Positions 1 through 7,301 of a DNA stretch of 64,000 nucleotides are shown here, one piece after another. Each line of letters begins with the position of its first letter. Position 1 is the first letter of the stretch. Source of the DNA: Pandoraea pnomenusa (GTDB taxonomy: Bacteria; Pseudomonadota; Gammaproteobacteria; Burkholderiales; Burkholderiaceae); the NCBI RefSeq assembly GCF_000767615.3, contig NZ_CP009553.3, forward strand, positions 5,208,001 to 5,272,000. Direction: 5' to 3'. A program made the position numbers and the translations under genes. Below the pieces are notes generated by a model. That model did not search any database. It had not been told where the DNA came from and saw only the letters and a list, made by a program, of their open reading frames with translations.

Positions 1-147
1 AGGAGCTCGCGCGCCTTGCCCGCTCTCGCCATCGTCGCAACATCGCGTTGCCGTGCGAAATGCCCGGCGGCCCGTCACACAGCCGCGCAGCCATCGAGCC
101 GAGCGCTCAGGCGATCGCCCCCTCATCTCTGTCCAGGACGCTTCCCG

Positions 148-531
148 ATGCACGATCTTCACCCCTTTCACAACGTTGTCAGTGAGCTGCTTCGGCATAT
201 CGGCTTCGCGGCGTTCGAGCCGGCGCCGGATCAGGAGGTCGTGAGCCTGGACGTCGAAGACGGCATGTCGGTGCACTTCGGTGCGATCGACCAGGCGTCA
301 TGGTTCATGCTCGCCGAGTTCAACGACGCGATCACCTCCGATTCCCTGCTCGTCGCGTTGCAGGCCAACCACCTGCGCGCCGACGCCATTCAGCCCGTGT
401 TCTCCCTGAATGACGACGGCGTGCTGAACTGCTGGGTCAAGTTGCCGCTCTTCGGTCATGACAGATCGACCCTGGCCAACGCGTTCGGTGAATTGCTCGA
501 CGTCGCCCAGGCCATGCCCAAAGCCGCCTGA
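148..531 (+). CDS. CesT-like type III secretion chaperone
   Basis: This encodes a 127-residue acidic protein. Its size, predicted alpha-beta-beta-beta-alpha-beta-beta-alpha order and acidic pI match class I T3SS chaperones (CesT/SicP type), which bind the N-terminal segment of one effector as dimers in the cytoplasm. The N-terminal helix is followed by the strand EVVSLDVEDG, and a short LPLF segment lies near residues 100-104. I chose the ATG at 148 because homologous-looking sequence begins there; an earlier in-frame start at 16 would add 44 Arg/Pro-rich residues. The Shine-Dalgarno is weak (AGGACG at 137-142). It lies 28 bp upstream of the proline-rich ORF at 560, which is therefore a candidate client. 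Assignment is by fold pattern and context, not by a specific motif. Confidence 0.72.
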   Translation: MHDLHPFHNVVSELLRHIGFAAFEPAPDQEVVSLDVEDGMSVHFGAIDQASWFMLAEFNDAITSDSLLVALQANHLRADAIQPVFSLNDDGVLNCWVKLPLFGHDRSTLANAFGELLDVAQAMPKAA

Positions 532-559
532 CCCCGCTCCCCTATCGCGCGCCACCGCC

Positions 560-1183
560 ATGCCCAACGCCATCTCAGGACGCCTCACCCCGCCTCGCGA
601 CCTTGCGAAACTGCCGCCGCACACCCGTATCGGACATGCCAAGCGTGGCGTGTGCGTCTCATACGGCGGCATGGACTTTCGTCTGCCTGCGCAGCAGAAC
701 ACACGGACCGACAAATTCGTGTCGCGCGACAAGCGCGGGCCGAAGCACCGACGCTGGGGTGCCTTCGCCGCCCGGGTGCGCGCCATCTTCGCCGGACTGA
801 CGGTCCTGCGATGGGTCGTCATCCCGCATCGCCCGACGCGCGTGTCGGCACCCGGCGCACCAGGTGCGGCACGTGAAGCTCCTCCTTTCGAGCCCATGAG
901 GGTCGTGCCATCGTTGACGGTCCGGGCGGCAGTGCGTCCGAGCGTGCCCGCGCGCGGCGAGACCGCCTCGCCGAGCCGAAACACCGCACCGTCGAGGCGA
1001 CCGGCGGGCGGTTCGACGCTGAACGTGCAGGGACAGCGAGCGACTGCCGCCAACGGCGACAGCCTCTCCATGCCACGTGGCGCGCCAGGCGTCGGCGTGC
1101 CCCCGGTGCGGGCGGTGTCGCTTGGCATTCCCCCGGCACCCGACCTGCGACCGCCACCGGCACCGATACCACCAAAACGTTGA
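560..1183 (+). CDS. Hypothetical proline- and arginine-rich protein, candidate T3SS substrate
   Basis: I do not recognise this 207-residue protein. It starts 28 bp after the CesT-like chaperone gene, on the same strand. Codon third positions in this frame are mostly G or C, which favours real coding. Residues 1-70 are polar and basic. A short hydrophobic stretch follows (about residues 84-92, IFAGLTVLRWVVI), then a long low-complexity region rich in Pro, Ala, Arg and Ser ending in a PPPAPIPPKR tail. A chaperone followed by a disordered, secreted-looking protein is a common chaperone/effector layout, so a secreted substrate is the favoured guess. There is no clear Shine-Dalgarno before the ATG, so translation may be coupled to the upstream gene. 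It could also be non-coding. Confidence 0.5.
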   Translation: MPNAISGRLTPPRDLAKLPPHTRIGHAKRGVCVSYGGMDFRLPAQQNTRTDKFVSRDKRGPKHRRWGAFAARVRAIFAGLTVLRWVVIPHRPTRVSAPGAPGAAREAPPFEPMRVVPSLTVRAAVRPSVPARGETASPSRNTAPSRRPAGGSTLNVQGQRATAANGDSLSMPRGAPGVGVPPVRAVSLGIPPAPDLRPPPAPIPPKR

Positions 1184-1219
1184 GCGAGGGCTGGCCGGAC
1201 GGGCGCCCCCCATCAATGC

Positions 1220-1250
1220 GCCAATGACGCTGCGTCGGGGCGTCATTGGC
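1220..1250. terminator. Possible hairpin terminator between convergent genes
   Basis: A perfect 10-bp stem (1220-1229 with 1241-1250, gccaatgacg/cgtcattggc) has an 11-nt loop. It lies between the plus-strand ORF ending at 1183 and the minus-strand effector candidate ending at 1349. Neither side has a T-run, so intrinsic termination is uncertain. Confidence 0.4.
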
Positions 1251-1348
1251 ACGTAAGTAGCGCGCCATTTGACGCCGGCATGGCTTGGCGCCGACCACGC
1301 CGGCTGGAAGTCACGCGACACGCGCTCGCTCACATGGCCCGAAGCCTG

Positions 1349-3730
1349 TCAGGCCATGCCGCCGGCGCGTTGCTGCGAGAACGGCGCGCGCTGCGGTCGC
1401 ACTGGCGGCGGGCTCGACTCGCGTTGGGGCAGGCGTTTCCGATCGGTCGACAGACTCCAGTGGCTCGAGGTTTTCTCGGCATATCCCCCTTTGACGTAGG
1501 CCAGCATGAAGTCGGCCAATGCCCGGTTGGCCTCGGCGCGATGCGACGGCGTCGGCGTTTCGGCGTGGCGGCGCGCCGCCTCGGTCAGCGTATCGAGCAA
1601 AGCCCGGGTGGCGGGCACTTCGCGCACGATGCGCTGCAGATCGTCCTCGAGCGGCGTGCCCGGACGACGCTCGGCGATGTTGGCGAACGTGTCGTCGAAC
1701 TCCTTCCTGTGGTTCTCGGCGAATCCGCTCCACCATTCCGGACCGCCGAAATCGGGCTTGGCCAGTCGCATGCGCGCCAGCGGCGCGAGCAGATCCAGGC
1801 AACCGCTGCCGATGGTGAGCACGTCGGCCGAGTGGGTCACGTGCGTCATGCCGACCGAGCCCGAGATCGGCGACGACGGCACGCTCAGTTGCCCACCGAG
1901 CGTCGTCTGAATCCCCCGGGTCGAGTACATCAGCGCAATGCCGTTTTCCTTCAGCTTGAAGCGTAGCGTGCTCACCACGCCCACCTCGTACGAGATATCC
2001 CCCGCGCGCAGGGCGCTCTCGATATCGGCCAGTCCCCATGTGCCGCCCGCCCTGACACCGGCCGCATTGAGCGACTCCATGATCGAGCCCAGCGCATTGA
2101 CCGCGCCGGAGATCGTCACGTTCAGAAAATTGCCGCAGTAGTTGGCGTCCTCATCCTCGGTGACCCTCTCGAACGTCACCGTGGCGTGGGCACCGACGGG
2201 AAGCCCGATCCCCGTCCCCGCCCCGGCGTCGAGCTCGGCCTGCCACTTGTTCTGACGACAACTGAGCTGGTGGACCGCCAGTGCCTTCGGCCGGAGAATG
2301 CGCTGGTTCTCGGTGAAGACGTCCATCAACAGCGATTCCGTGTCGGCCGGCAGGTCGCCGTCGAGCTTGAGCAGCGCGAACTGCTCGAGCAGGTGCTGGG
2401 CGCCAGCCTCCATCGCCTTGCGCCCCCCGCCGTCGATGCCGGCCATCGCACCGAGCGTGAATCGCTCGCTCGAAGTTTCGATGTGCGCATGGGCGGCCTG
2501 GATCAGCGACGCCGCGTCGTGCACGAGTCGGGTATTCGACAGCAACCGACGCGCGTCGTCCGGCTTGGATTCCGCAAGCGACAGAATGTCCATCTCCGCG
2601 TGTTTGAGCGTGATGTACTTGCGCGCGGCCACCTTCACGTTGGCCGACACGCCGATCTCGGCCGAGGCGCCCCCGCTCACCTCGCCGATGAGCGTGTCAT
2701 GTCGCTCGATGGGGCCGCGCTGCACGTCGCGCCCGACGATGTCGAAACTCTTGCCGCAGAGATTGCGCATGTGCTTGTCGAGAAAGTGACGACTGATATC
2801 GGCACGTTCCACGTCGCGCTCGTAGGTTGACGAGAGTGAGAAGAGATCGCGAATCTTGGCGATCAGAGTCAGGGGCCCCTGCCGCAGCCATGTCTTTGTC
2901 TTGTGGCTCGCGCTTGCCACATAGTCCGACAGTGACGCGTAGGTCTCGGAGCGCGACGCCGTACCCGAGAGCTTGAGCTCCGCCTTCATGAAGCCCAGCA
3001 GTTGCGTGTCACCGGCGAGCGAAATCCTGTGGCCCGACGTGTCCACCAGCCATTCGGTCGGCGTGAACGAGAGCCCCGTGTCGTAGCCATAGCCTGCCTT
3101 GACGCCCACGCCGGGTATCACATTCACCCCCGATGCGAGCGACGCGCTCATCGACTCGGAGGAACCGGGCTTCATTGATGCCAACCGGTCATGAAGCGCC
3201 TGATCCAGCTTGCGCTTGATCGATTCGTGCGCACTTGCCCTGAATTGCCACTTCAATCCACGGCTCACGTACATCGCACTCTCATAGACGCGGGGAAACC
3301 GCGGGGCGGCGTCGGCGTGACGGGTCAGCGCCCGCTGCATCGTGCCAAACAGATCGCAGGCGCGCCGGAGCTCCTTCGCGTCCATTTCGGCGCGCTCGGA
3401 TGCCTTCATGAATGCCTCGACGCGCGACTTCAGATCGTCGTGCTTCCTCCCGCTGTCGTCGAGCCCCAACGTCTTGCGGCATTGCACGTATACGTTCCAG
3501 AGCGAGGACATGGCCGCCCGCGCTTCCGCACGCGAAACGGGGGGCGGGGGCGCGGGTCGCGTCAGGCGAACGGCGGGTATCTCGTCGCTGCCGTTGGCCG
3601 CATGCAGCAACCGGGGGTCACTCCCGACCCGCGCATCGCCTTCGTTATGTGAAATGACGACCGGCGACGCGTTGCCAGACGCGCATGCCGTCTGGATGCC
3701 GATACGCGAAGGGATCGGTACAGTAGTCAT
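1349..3730 (-). CDS. Large candidate type III effector (793 aa), family not recognised
   Basis: The protein is soluble, with no signal peptide or clear membrane segment. Residues 1-75 are Ser/Thr/Pro-rich and look disordered, as in T3SS secretion signals, with a PAPPPPVSRAEA stretch near residue 70. Alpha-helical segments then alternate with glycine/serine-rich beta-like segments (for example SLASGVNVIPGVGVKAGYGY and GQLSVPSSPISGSVGMTH); the C-terminal 120 residues are helical. This alternation recalls the RipA/AWR effectors of Ralstonia and Burkholderia, but I cannot confirm membership. The ATG at 3730 has GAGGAG about 10 nt upstream, which fixes the start against a 69-residue upstream extension. 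Two small genes just upstream (3799-4131 and 4128-4595) are probable chaperone partners. Being next to a hilA-type regulator also supports a T3SS role. Confidence 0.62.
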   Translation of the reverse strand: MTTVPIPSRIGIQTACASGNASPVVISHNEGDARVGSDPRLLHAANGSDEIPAVRLTRPAPPPPVSRAEARAAMSSLWNVYVQCRKTLGLDDSGRKHDDLKSRVEAFMKASERAEMDAKELRRACDLFGTMQRALTRHADAAPRFPRVYESAMYVSRGLKWQFRASAHESIKRKLDQALHDRLASMKPGSSESMSASLASGVNVIPGVGVKAGYGYDTGLSFTPTEWLVDTSGHRISLAGDTQLLGFMKAELKLSGTASRSETYASLSDYVASASHKTKTWLRQGPLTLIAKIRDLFSLSSTYERDVERADISRHFLDKHMRNLCGKSFDIVGRDVQRGPIERHDTLIGEVSGGASAEIGVSANVKVAARKYITLKHAEMDILSLAESKPDDARRLLSNTRLVHDAASLIQAAHAHIETSSERFTLGAMAGIDGGGRKAMEAGAQHLLEQFALLKLDGDLPADTESLLMDVFTENQRILRPKALAVHQLSCRQNKWQAELDAGAGTGIGLPVGAHATVTFERVTEDEDANYCGNFLNVTISGAVNALGSIMESLNAAGVRAGGTWGLADIESALRAGDISYEVGVVSTLRFKLKENGIALMYSTRGIQTTLGGQLSVPSSPISGSVGMTHVTHSADVLTIGSGCLDLLAPLARMRLAKPDFGGPEWWSGFAENHRKEFDDTFANIAERRPGTPLEDDLQRIVREVPATRALLDTLTEAARRHAETPTPSHRAEANRALADFMLAYVKGGYAEKTSSHWSLSTDRKRLPQRESSPPPVRPQRAPFSQQRAGGMA

Positions 3731-3798
3731 GGGACGAACTCTCCTCAGAATGTTCTGACGCCTGCGCGTGCCATCGGCACGATGCACGCATGCGGGCG

Positions 3799-4131
3799 TC
3801 ACAGTGAAATCACGTTGCGCAGGAACATTTCCACGCAGGCGACGATCGCCGCGCGCGTGGCGCCCACGCCACTCCCGTGAATGAGATGCATGCAGCGCGC
3901 GCCCATGACGGTCGGCCCGTACAACCAGAAATCGCATTCGGGTGTGCGTTCGCCGAAGCGCACCTCGGGCAACGGCGCGCCCTTCGACGGCGCAACCAGC
4001 AGCATGAGATCGCCTCGCGAGTATTCGAGTAACCAGAACGAGTCGGCGTCGTGCGAGGCGCGCGCCTGCAGGAAATCCCCGACGGTGTCGGGCAGCGAAG
4101 CAAGCAGCAAGGCGACAATGTCGGTGCTCAT
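3799..4131 (-). CDS. Small T3SS chaperone-like protein
   Basis: This is a 110-residue acidic protein, MSTDIVALLL..., with an N-terminal helix, central strands (FWLLEYSRGDLMLLV, CDFWLYGPTVMG) and a C-terminal helix. That order and size suit a class I effector chaperone of the CesT/Tir-chaperone type. Its ATG overlaps the stop of the upstream 155-residue gene as ATGA (4128-4131), so the two are translationally coupled. It ends 68 bp before the start of the 793-residue candidate effector, which is the likely client. No catalytic motif is visible. Confidence comes from fold pattern and position; a specific family match was not made. Confidence 0.6.
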   Translation of the reverse strand: MSTDIVALLLASLPDTVGDFLQARASHDADSFWLLEYSRGDLMLLVAPSKGAPLPEVRFGERTPECDFWLYGPTVMGARCMHLIHGSGVGATRAAIVACVEMFLRNVISL

Positions 4132-4595
4132 ACCGGCACCAGTTCGCGTTTGATCTGATCCGAGACGACGACGAAATCGCGCACCGCCGATAGACATCCG
4201 TCGAGGCTTTCCCATGGTGTCACATAGCGATGCAGCACCAGGGCCGGTCCGCTCACACCGAAAGCCATCCGCCGACGAAACAGCGTGGGGTTCATGCCGA
4301 GCGCCAGCGCGGCGGCGTCATCGTCGGCATCCGGCATGCGGCGCTCGATGTGGGTGCCGTCGACGTGCCGGATAACGTAGACATCGTGGTCAAGCGCTTC
4401 GAAAAAAATCGCGTCCCGGCGCAGCGTCACGTCGACTTCCCAACGCTCGCGCATCGCATCGCACAAGGAGGCCATCGAGAGGTGGCCGTGCAAGGCCGGT
4501 GGCGCATCGATCGGCACACGCACCGGGTGTGCCGCGATATGCCTGCGAAGGTCGGTCGACGATATCGACCTGCCGAACCCAGTGGGGACATCCAT
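4128..4595 (-). CDS. Hypothetical T3SS-associated protein, possible second chaperone
   Basis: I do not recognise this 155-residue protein. It is soluble, mixed alpha/beta and mildly acidic, with strands around VDVTLRRDAIFFEAL and DVYVIRHVDG and a C-terminal helix. It is the first gene of a three-gene minus-strand unit with the 110-residue chaperone-like gene (ATGA overlap) and the 793-residue candidate effector. A paired heterodimeric chaperone, or a regulator of the module, would fit. I used the ATG at 4595; a TTG at 4667 would add 24 residues. Neither has a strong Shine-Dalgarno. The promoter for the unit should lie in the 345-bp gap shared with the divergent hilA-like gene. Confidence 0.5.
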   Translation of the reverse strand: MDVPTGFGRSISSTDLRRHIAAHPVRVPIDAPPALHGHLSMASLCDAMRERWEVDVTLRRDAIFFEALDHDVYVIRHVDGTHIERRMPDADDDAAALALGMNPTLFRRRMAFGVSGPALVLHRYVTPWESLDGCLSAVRDFVVVSDQIKRELVPV

Positions 4596-4940
4596 GATTT
4601 CTGATAGGTAGTCGGAATTCGGGAACGCGACTTGCTTTCGAGCATCATCCCGGTGTTGTTGTGACAATGCATTTCATCTTTCGCCCATGTAGAACAGTTC
4701 CATGGGTACCGTCTACCCTCCTTTCCAGGGATTTAGCCTATTTTTCGGGGCGTCCACCCACGCGAGCGATCGTTCGTCGCATAGTCTCCTCGCTTTGAGG
4801 AACATGATTTCCCTGGCCCCCCTGCGCCGATGCACCCGAATTCGCACAAGTCACTCGTCCTTTGCGCGACACCGGTCATGCCGCGATCCGCCGCAGGCGC
4901 GCGGAGCGGGGCAAGGGTTGACCGGCAGGAGAGACGGCAA
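4596..4940. promoter_or_regulatory. Divergent intergenic region between effector module and hilA-like gene
   Basis: These 345 bp hold no convincing gene. They separate the minus-strand effector module from the plus-strand hilA-like regulator and must carry promoters in both directions. The part around 4665-4760 is clearly richer in A and T than its surroundings. The only specific site I could place is the GGAGAG ribosome-binding site at 4929-4934, which supports the GTG start of the regulator at 4941. Confidence 0.5.
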
Positions 4941-6689
4941 GTGAATCAGATCAGCTCACCGCACATCGGCAAGGTCTACCTGTTCGATGATTTCTCGCTA
5001 GACGCCAACGGCATTCTCAAACAGGCCGACCGTCAGATCAGCCTGCCACCGAAGGAAGTGGCGGTGCTGCGAACCCTGCTCGAAGCCTCGGGAGAGATCG
5101 TCACCAAGGACAAGCTGCTCAGTCTCGTGTGGCCGCACCAGGATGTCAGCGAGGAGTCGCTGACACGCTGCATCTACGCGATCCGGCGCGTGCTGCGCGA
5201 GAAGAAATCGGACCGCATCGTGGAGACGGTCTACGGCACCGGGTACCGGATTCGCCGATCGGTGGCCATTGTGTCTGCCGCGACCCGCGCGGCCGCGCTT
5301 TGCACCCTGGCCATCATGCCGTTTCGCCTGCCGACCATGGCGCAAACCCTCATGCTGCACGACCGGCTCGTGACGCGCCTGTTCGAATACACCGCCTATG
5401 GGCTGCGCGTGCTGCCCGCGTCAATCACCCGCACCGTGCTCGAATGTCACGACATCGCCGAGTTCGTCGAGCGCTTCACACCGGATTTTTATGTGACAGG
5501 GCATGCCATCGGCAGCGATCGGCTGCGCATCGAACTGGTGCGCTCCGACGGCCATGAGCTGAAGTTCAGCGAAGACTTTGCCCTGACCGACTTCGGTGCC
5601 ATGACCGGTGCAAACGGTGCAAACGGTGCAAACGGTACGAACGGTACAAGCGGTGCACGTGGCGCAGAGAACGCAGCGGGGACGAGCGCCACCTTACCGA
5701 TCGAGATTCGCATCACCGACATTGTCACGAAGCATCTGCCCGGTCTGGGCGCGTCGGTGCATCTCTCGCACTCGTTCGACACTTTCGATTGCGCCACCAC
5801 TTTTCTGCACGCGCGCTTCAAACTCCAGCAGCACACGCCGTCGAGCCTGCGCCAGTCGTTGCAGCTGTTTCACCAATGCGTGGGGGAAGGCGCCTCGCGC
5901 ACAGCACCATATTGCGGTCAGGCCGAGTGTTACCTCGCCCTCGCGCATCTCGGTCTGTTCGATCAGAAGGCTGCACTGCACGGCGCCCGTGCGGCAGTGG
6001 AGGCCGCGCTGGCCCTCGCACCGCGCGATCCGCATGCGATCAGTCTGCTGGCCATTCTGCACAGCATGAAGTTCGAATCGAGCGTGGCAAACATTCTGTT
6101 CGATCGCGCGCTGTGGTCGGCGCCCTCCAATCCCTACGTGCGCTATCACCACGCCTGGCACTGCATTCTCAAGGGCGAAGCCAAGGCCGCGGAAATGGCG
6201 CTCGACATCGCGCTCGAACACGACCCCAGTCTCATCGCCGCCACGATCCTGAAAACGTGGGCGCTGTTTTTCGACCGGCGCACCGACGACGCCATCGCGT
6301 TCGCGAGGGAACACCTGCAACGCCTCGGGCAGCATCACCCGGTGCTGATCAGCGCCATGGCAACCATGCTGTCGCACCAGTGCCGTCACAGCGAGGCCGA
6401 GTCGCTCGTGCAAGCCGTTCGCGAAACCGGTGACGATACGGGCCTGCTGCGCGTCAATCGCCATTACGTTGAACTGGCGCGCGGCGGCAACGGCGCCCGA
6501 CGCGCCGCCGAGCAACTGCTCGCGGAAATCGATCCAAGACAGGTGCGCGCCGGACTGTTGCCCCTTATTCTGCGCACCCAGGGTTTGCCCACTGCCCGCG
6601 AGGCGTGGCGTCGCATGCATTCGGACTGGTATCCGTGGCAGCGCCTCTACCGCCACGATCCGCGGCTCGAGTCACTGTTCTCGATCTGA
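4941..6689 (+). CDS. hilA: HilA-type T3SS transcriptional activator (OmpR/ToxR-like HTH plus TPR-like repeats)
   Basis: This is a 582-residue regulator close in length and layout to Salmonella HilA (553 aa). Residues about 8-110 form a winged-helix OmpR/PhoB-type DNA-binding domain (DFSLDANG, LPPKEVAVLRTLLE, a recognition-helix region with TRCIYAIRRVLRE, and the wing TVYGTGYRI). The C-terminal half (about 300-560) is helical and TPR/SEL1-like (for example AECYLALAHLGLFDQKAALHGA). HilA-class proteins activate the prg/org and inv/spa operons. The start is GTG at 4941 with GGAGAG 6 nt upstream; an ATG at 4830 would add 37 residues. The linker between the two halves carries a 9-bp tandem repeat (5607-5669) encoding G-A-N triplets. 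It is convergent with the end of the sip operon, sharing the hairpin at 6700-6725. Confidence 0.88.
   Translation: MNQISSPHIGKVYLFDDFSLDANGILKQADRQISLPPKEVAVLRTLLEASGEIVTKDKLLSLVWPHQDVSEESLTRCIYAIRRVLREKKSDRIVETVYGTGYRIRRSVAIVSAATRAAALCTLAIMPFRLPTMAQTLMLHDRLVTRLFEYTAYGLRVLPASITRTVLECHDIAEFVERFTPDFYVTGHAIGSDRLRIELVRSDGHELKFSEDFALTDFGAMTGANGANGANGTNGTSGARGAENAAGTSATLPIEIRITDIVTKHLPGLGASVHLSHSFDTFDCATTFLHARFKLQQHTPSSLRQSLQLFHQCVGEGASRTAPYCGQAECYLALAHLGLFDQKAALHGARAAVEAALALAPRDPHAISLLAILHSMKFESSVANILFDRALWSAPSNPYVRYHHAWHCILKGEAKAAEMALDIALEHDPSLIAATILKTWALFFDRRTDDAIAFAREHLQRLGQHHPVLISAMATMLSHQCRHSEAESLVQAVRETGDDTGLLRVNRHYVELARGGNGARRAAEQLLAEIDPRQVRAGLLPLILRTQGLPTAREAWRRMHSDWYPWQRLYRHDPRLESLFSI
5607..5669 (+). 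repeat. 9-bp in-frame tandem repeat inside hilA
   Basis: Seven tandem 9-bp units lie here: three exact copies of ggtgcaaac (5607-5633), then ggtacgaac, ggtacaagc, ggtgcacgt and ggcgcagag. They encode Gly-Ala-Asn, Gly-Thr-Asn and related triplets in the linker between the DNA-binding and TPR-like halves of the regulator. Copy-number change would alter linker length but never the reading frame. Confidence 0.9.
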
Positions 6690-6695
6690 CAACGC

Positions 6696-6725
6696 AAAAA
6701 GGCCCTGCCGGTGACGACAGGGCCT
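6696..6725 (-). terminator. Rho-independent terminator at the end of the sip operon
   Basis: An 8-bp stem (6700-6707 with 6718-6725, aggccctg/cagggcct) is followed on the minus strand by TTTTT (complement of 6696-6700). It lies 25 bp past the stop of the last minus-strand T3SS gene, so it should end that transcript. The hilA-like gene stops at 6689, just before it on the other strand. Confidence 0.75.
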
Positions 6726-6749
6726 GGCAACGGTGGCGTCGACGCTGTG

Positions 6750-7301
6750 TTATTGCAGCGTGTGCGCCGAATTTGCCGAATGCGCAGAAAGCGGCTTCGG
6801 TTTTGGAAAGAGCCCGATGCCGGCGAGCATGGTGGCGACGAGCGGATTCCGGCAGATCTGCGCCACCGCGAGCGAATCGCGCTGAAACAACTGCGACGCG
6901 AAGGTGCGCAGCGCGTCTCGCTGAGGGTGGGCGACGAGCAGCGTCATCATGTGGCCCAACGCATCGCCCAGATGCTTCGCTTCGCCGCGCGCGAACCGGT
7001 CGAGAATTTCGCGCTGGCGCATCGCGTCGCGCGGCAGCACGGCGTCGCGCATGGCGATGCACTGCCGCCGCAGCGCGATGTCCGAAAGCGGCGACGGATC
7101 GAACGCATCGCGCACCACCATCATCAACGCCACGCCGAGCGACTGCGCGTCGCCGGTGCGAAGCAACCGCGAGAAGTAGGCCTGCGACGGCAGATTGCGC
7201 AGCGGCCCTGCCCGGAAGCCCGCCTCCGGATCCACGGACAACGGCAGATGCAACGCGCCACGACCGCGCACGGAATGGCTGAGGATACCTATCTGGTGCA
7301 T
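6750..7301 (-). CDS. Unrecognised protein encoded last in the translocator operon (183 aa)
   Basis: No family is recognised. The protein is predicted largely helical, with a long run of basic and Leu/Ala-rich helices (for example DALGHMMTLLVAHPQRDALRT) and a short Ser/Ala/His tail. Its ATG shares one base with the stop of the tip-protein gene (TAATG at 7303-7299), which gives strong translational coupling and places it in the sipBCD transcript; a good terminator follows. In related systems this place holds an effector such as SipA/IpaA/BopA or an acyl carrier protein. Its 183 residues are too short for the former and have no phosphopantetheine DSL motif for the latter. It may be a secreted protein, a chaperone or a regulator. 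Confidence 0.7.
   Translation of the reverse strand: MHQIGILSHSVRGRGALHLPLSVDPEAGFRAGPLRNLPSQAYFSRLLRTGDAQSLGVALMMVVRDAFDPSPLSDIALRRQCIAMRDAVLPRDAMRQREILDRFARGEAKHLGDALGHMMTLLVAHPQRDALRTFASQLFQRDSLAVAQICRNPLVATMLAGIGLFPKPKPLSAHSANSAHTLQ

Noticed and set aside
1..147. Upstream coding start for the first chaperone gene at position 16
   Set aside because: The first 44 residues would be Arg/Pro/Ser-rich and unlike a CesT chaperone; the ATG at 148 gives the normal length.
5607..5669. Tandem repeats considered as CRISPR or contingency locus
   Set aside because: Units are 9 bp without spacers, so not CRISPR. They are multiples of three inside an ORF, so they cannot act as an on/off frame switch.
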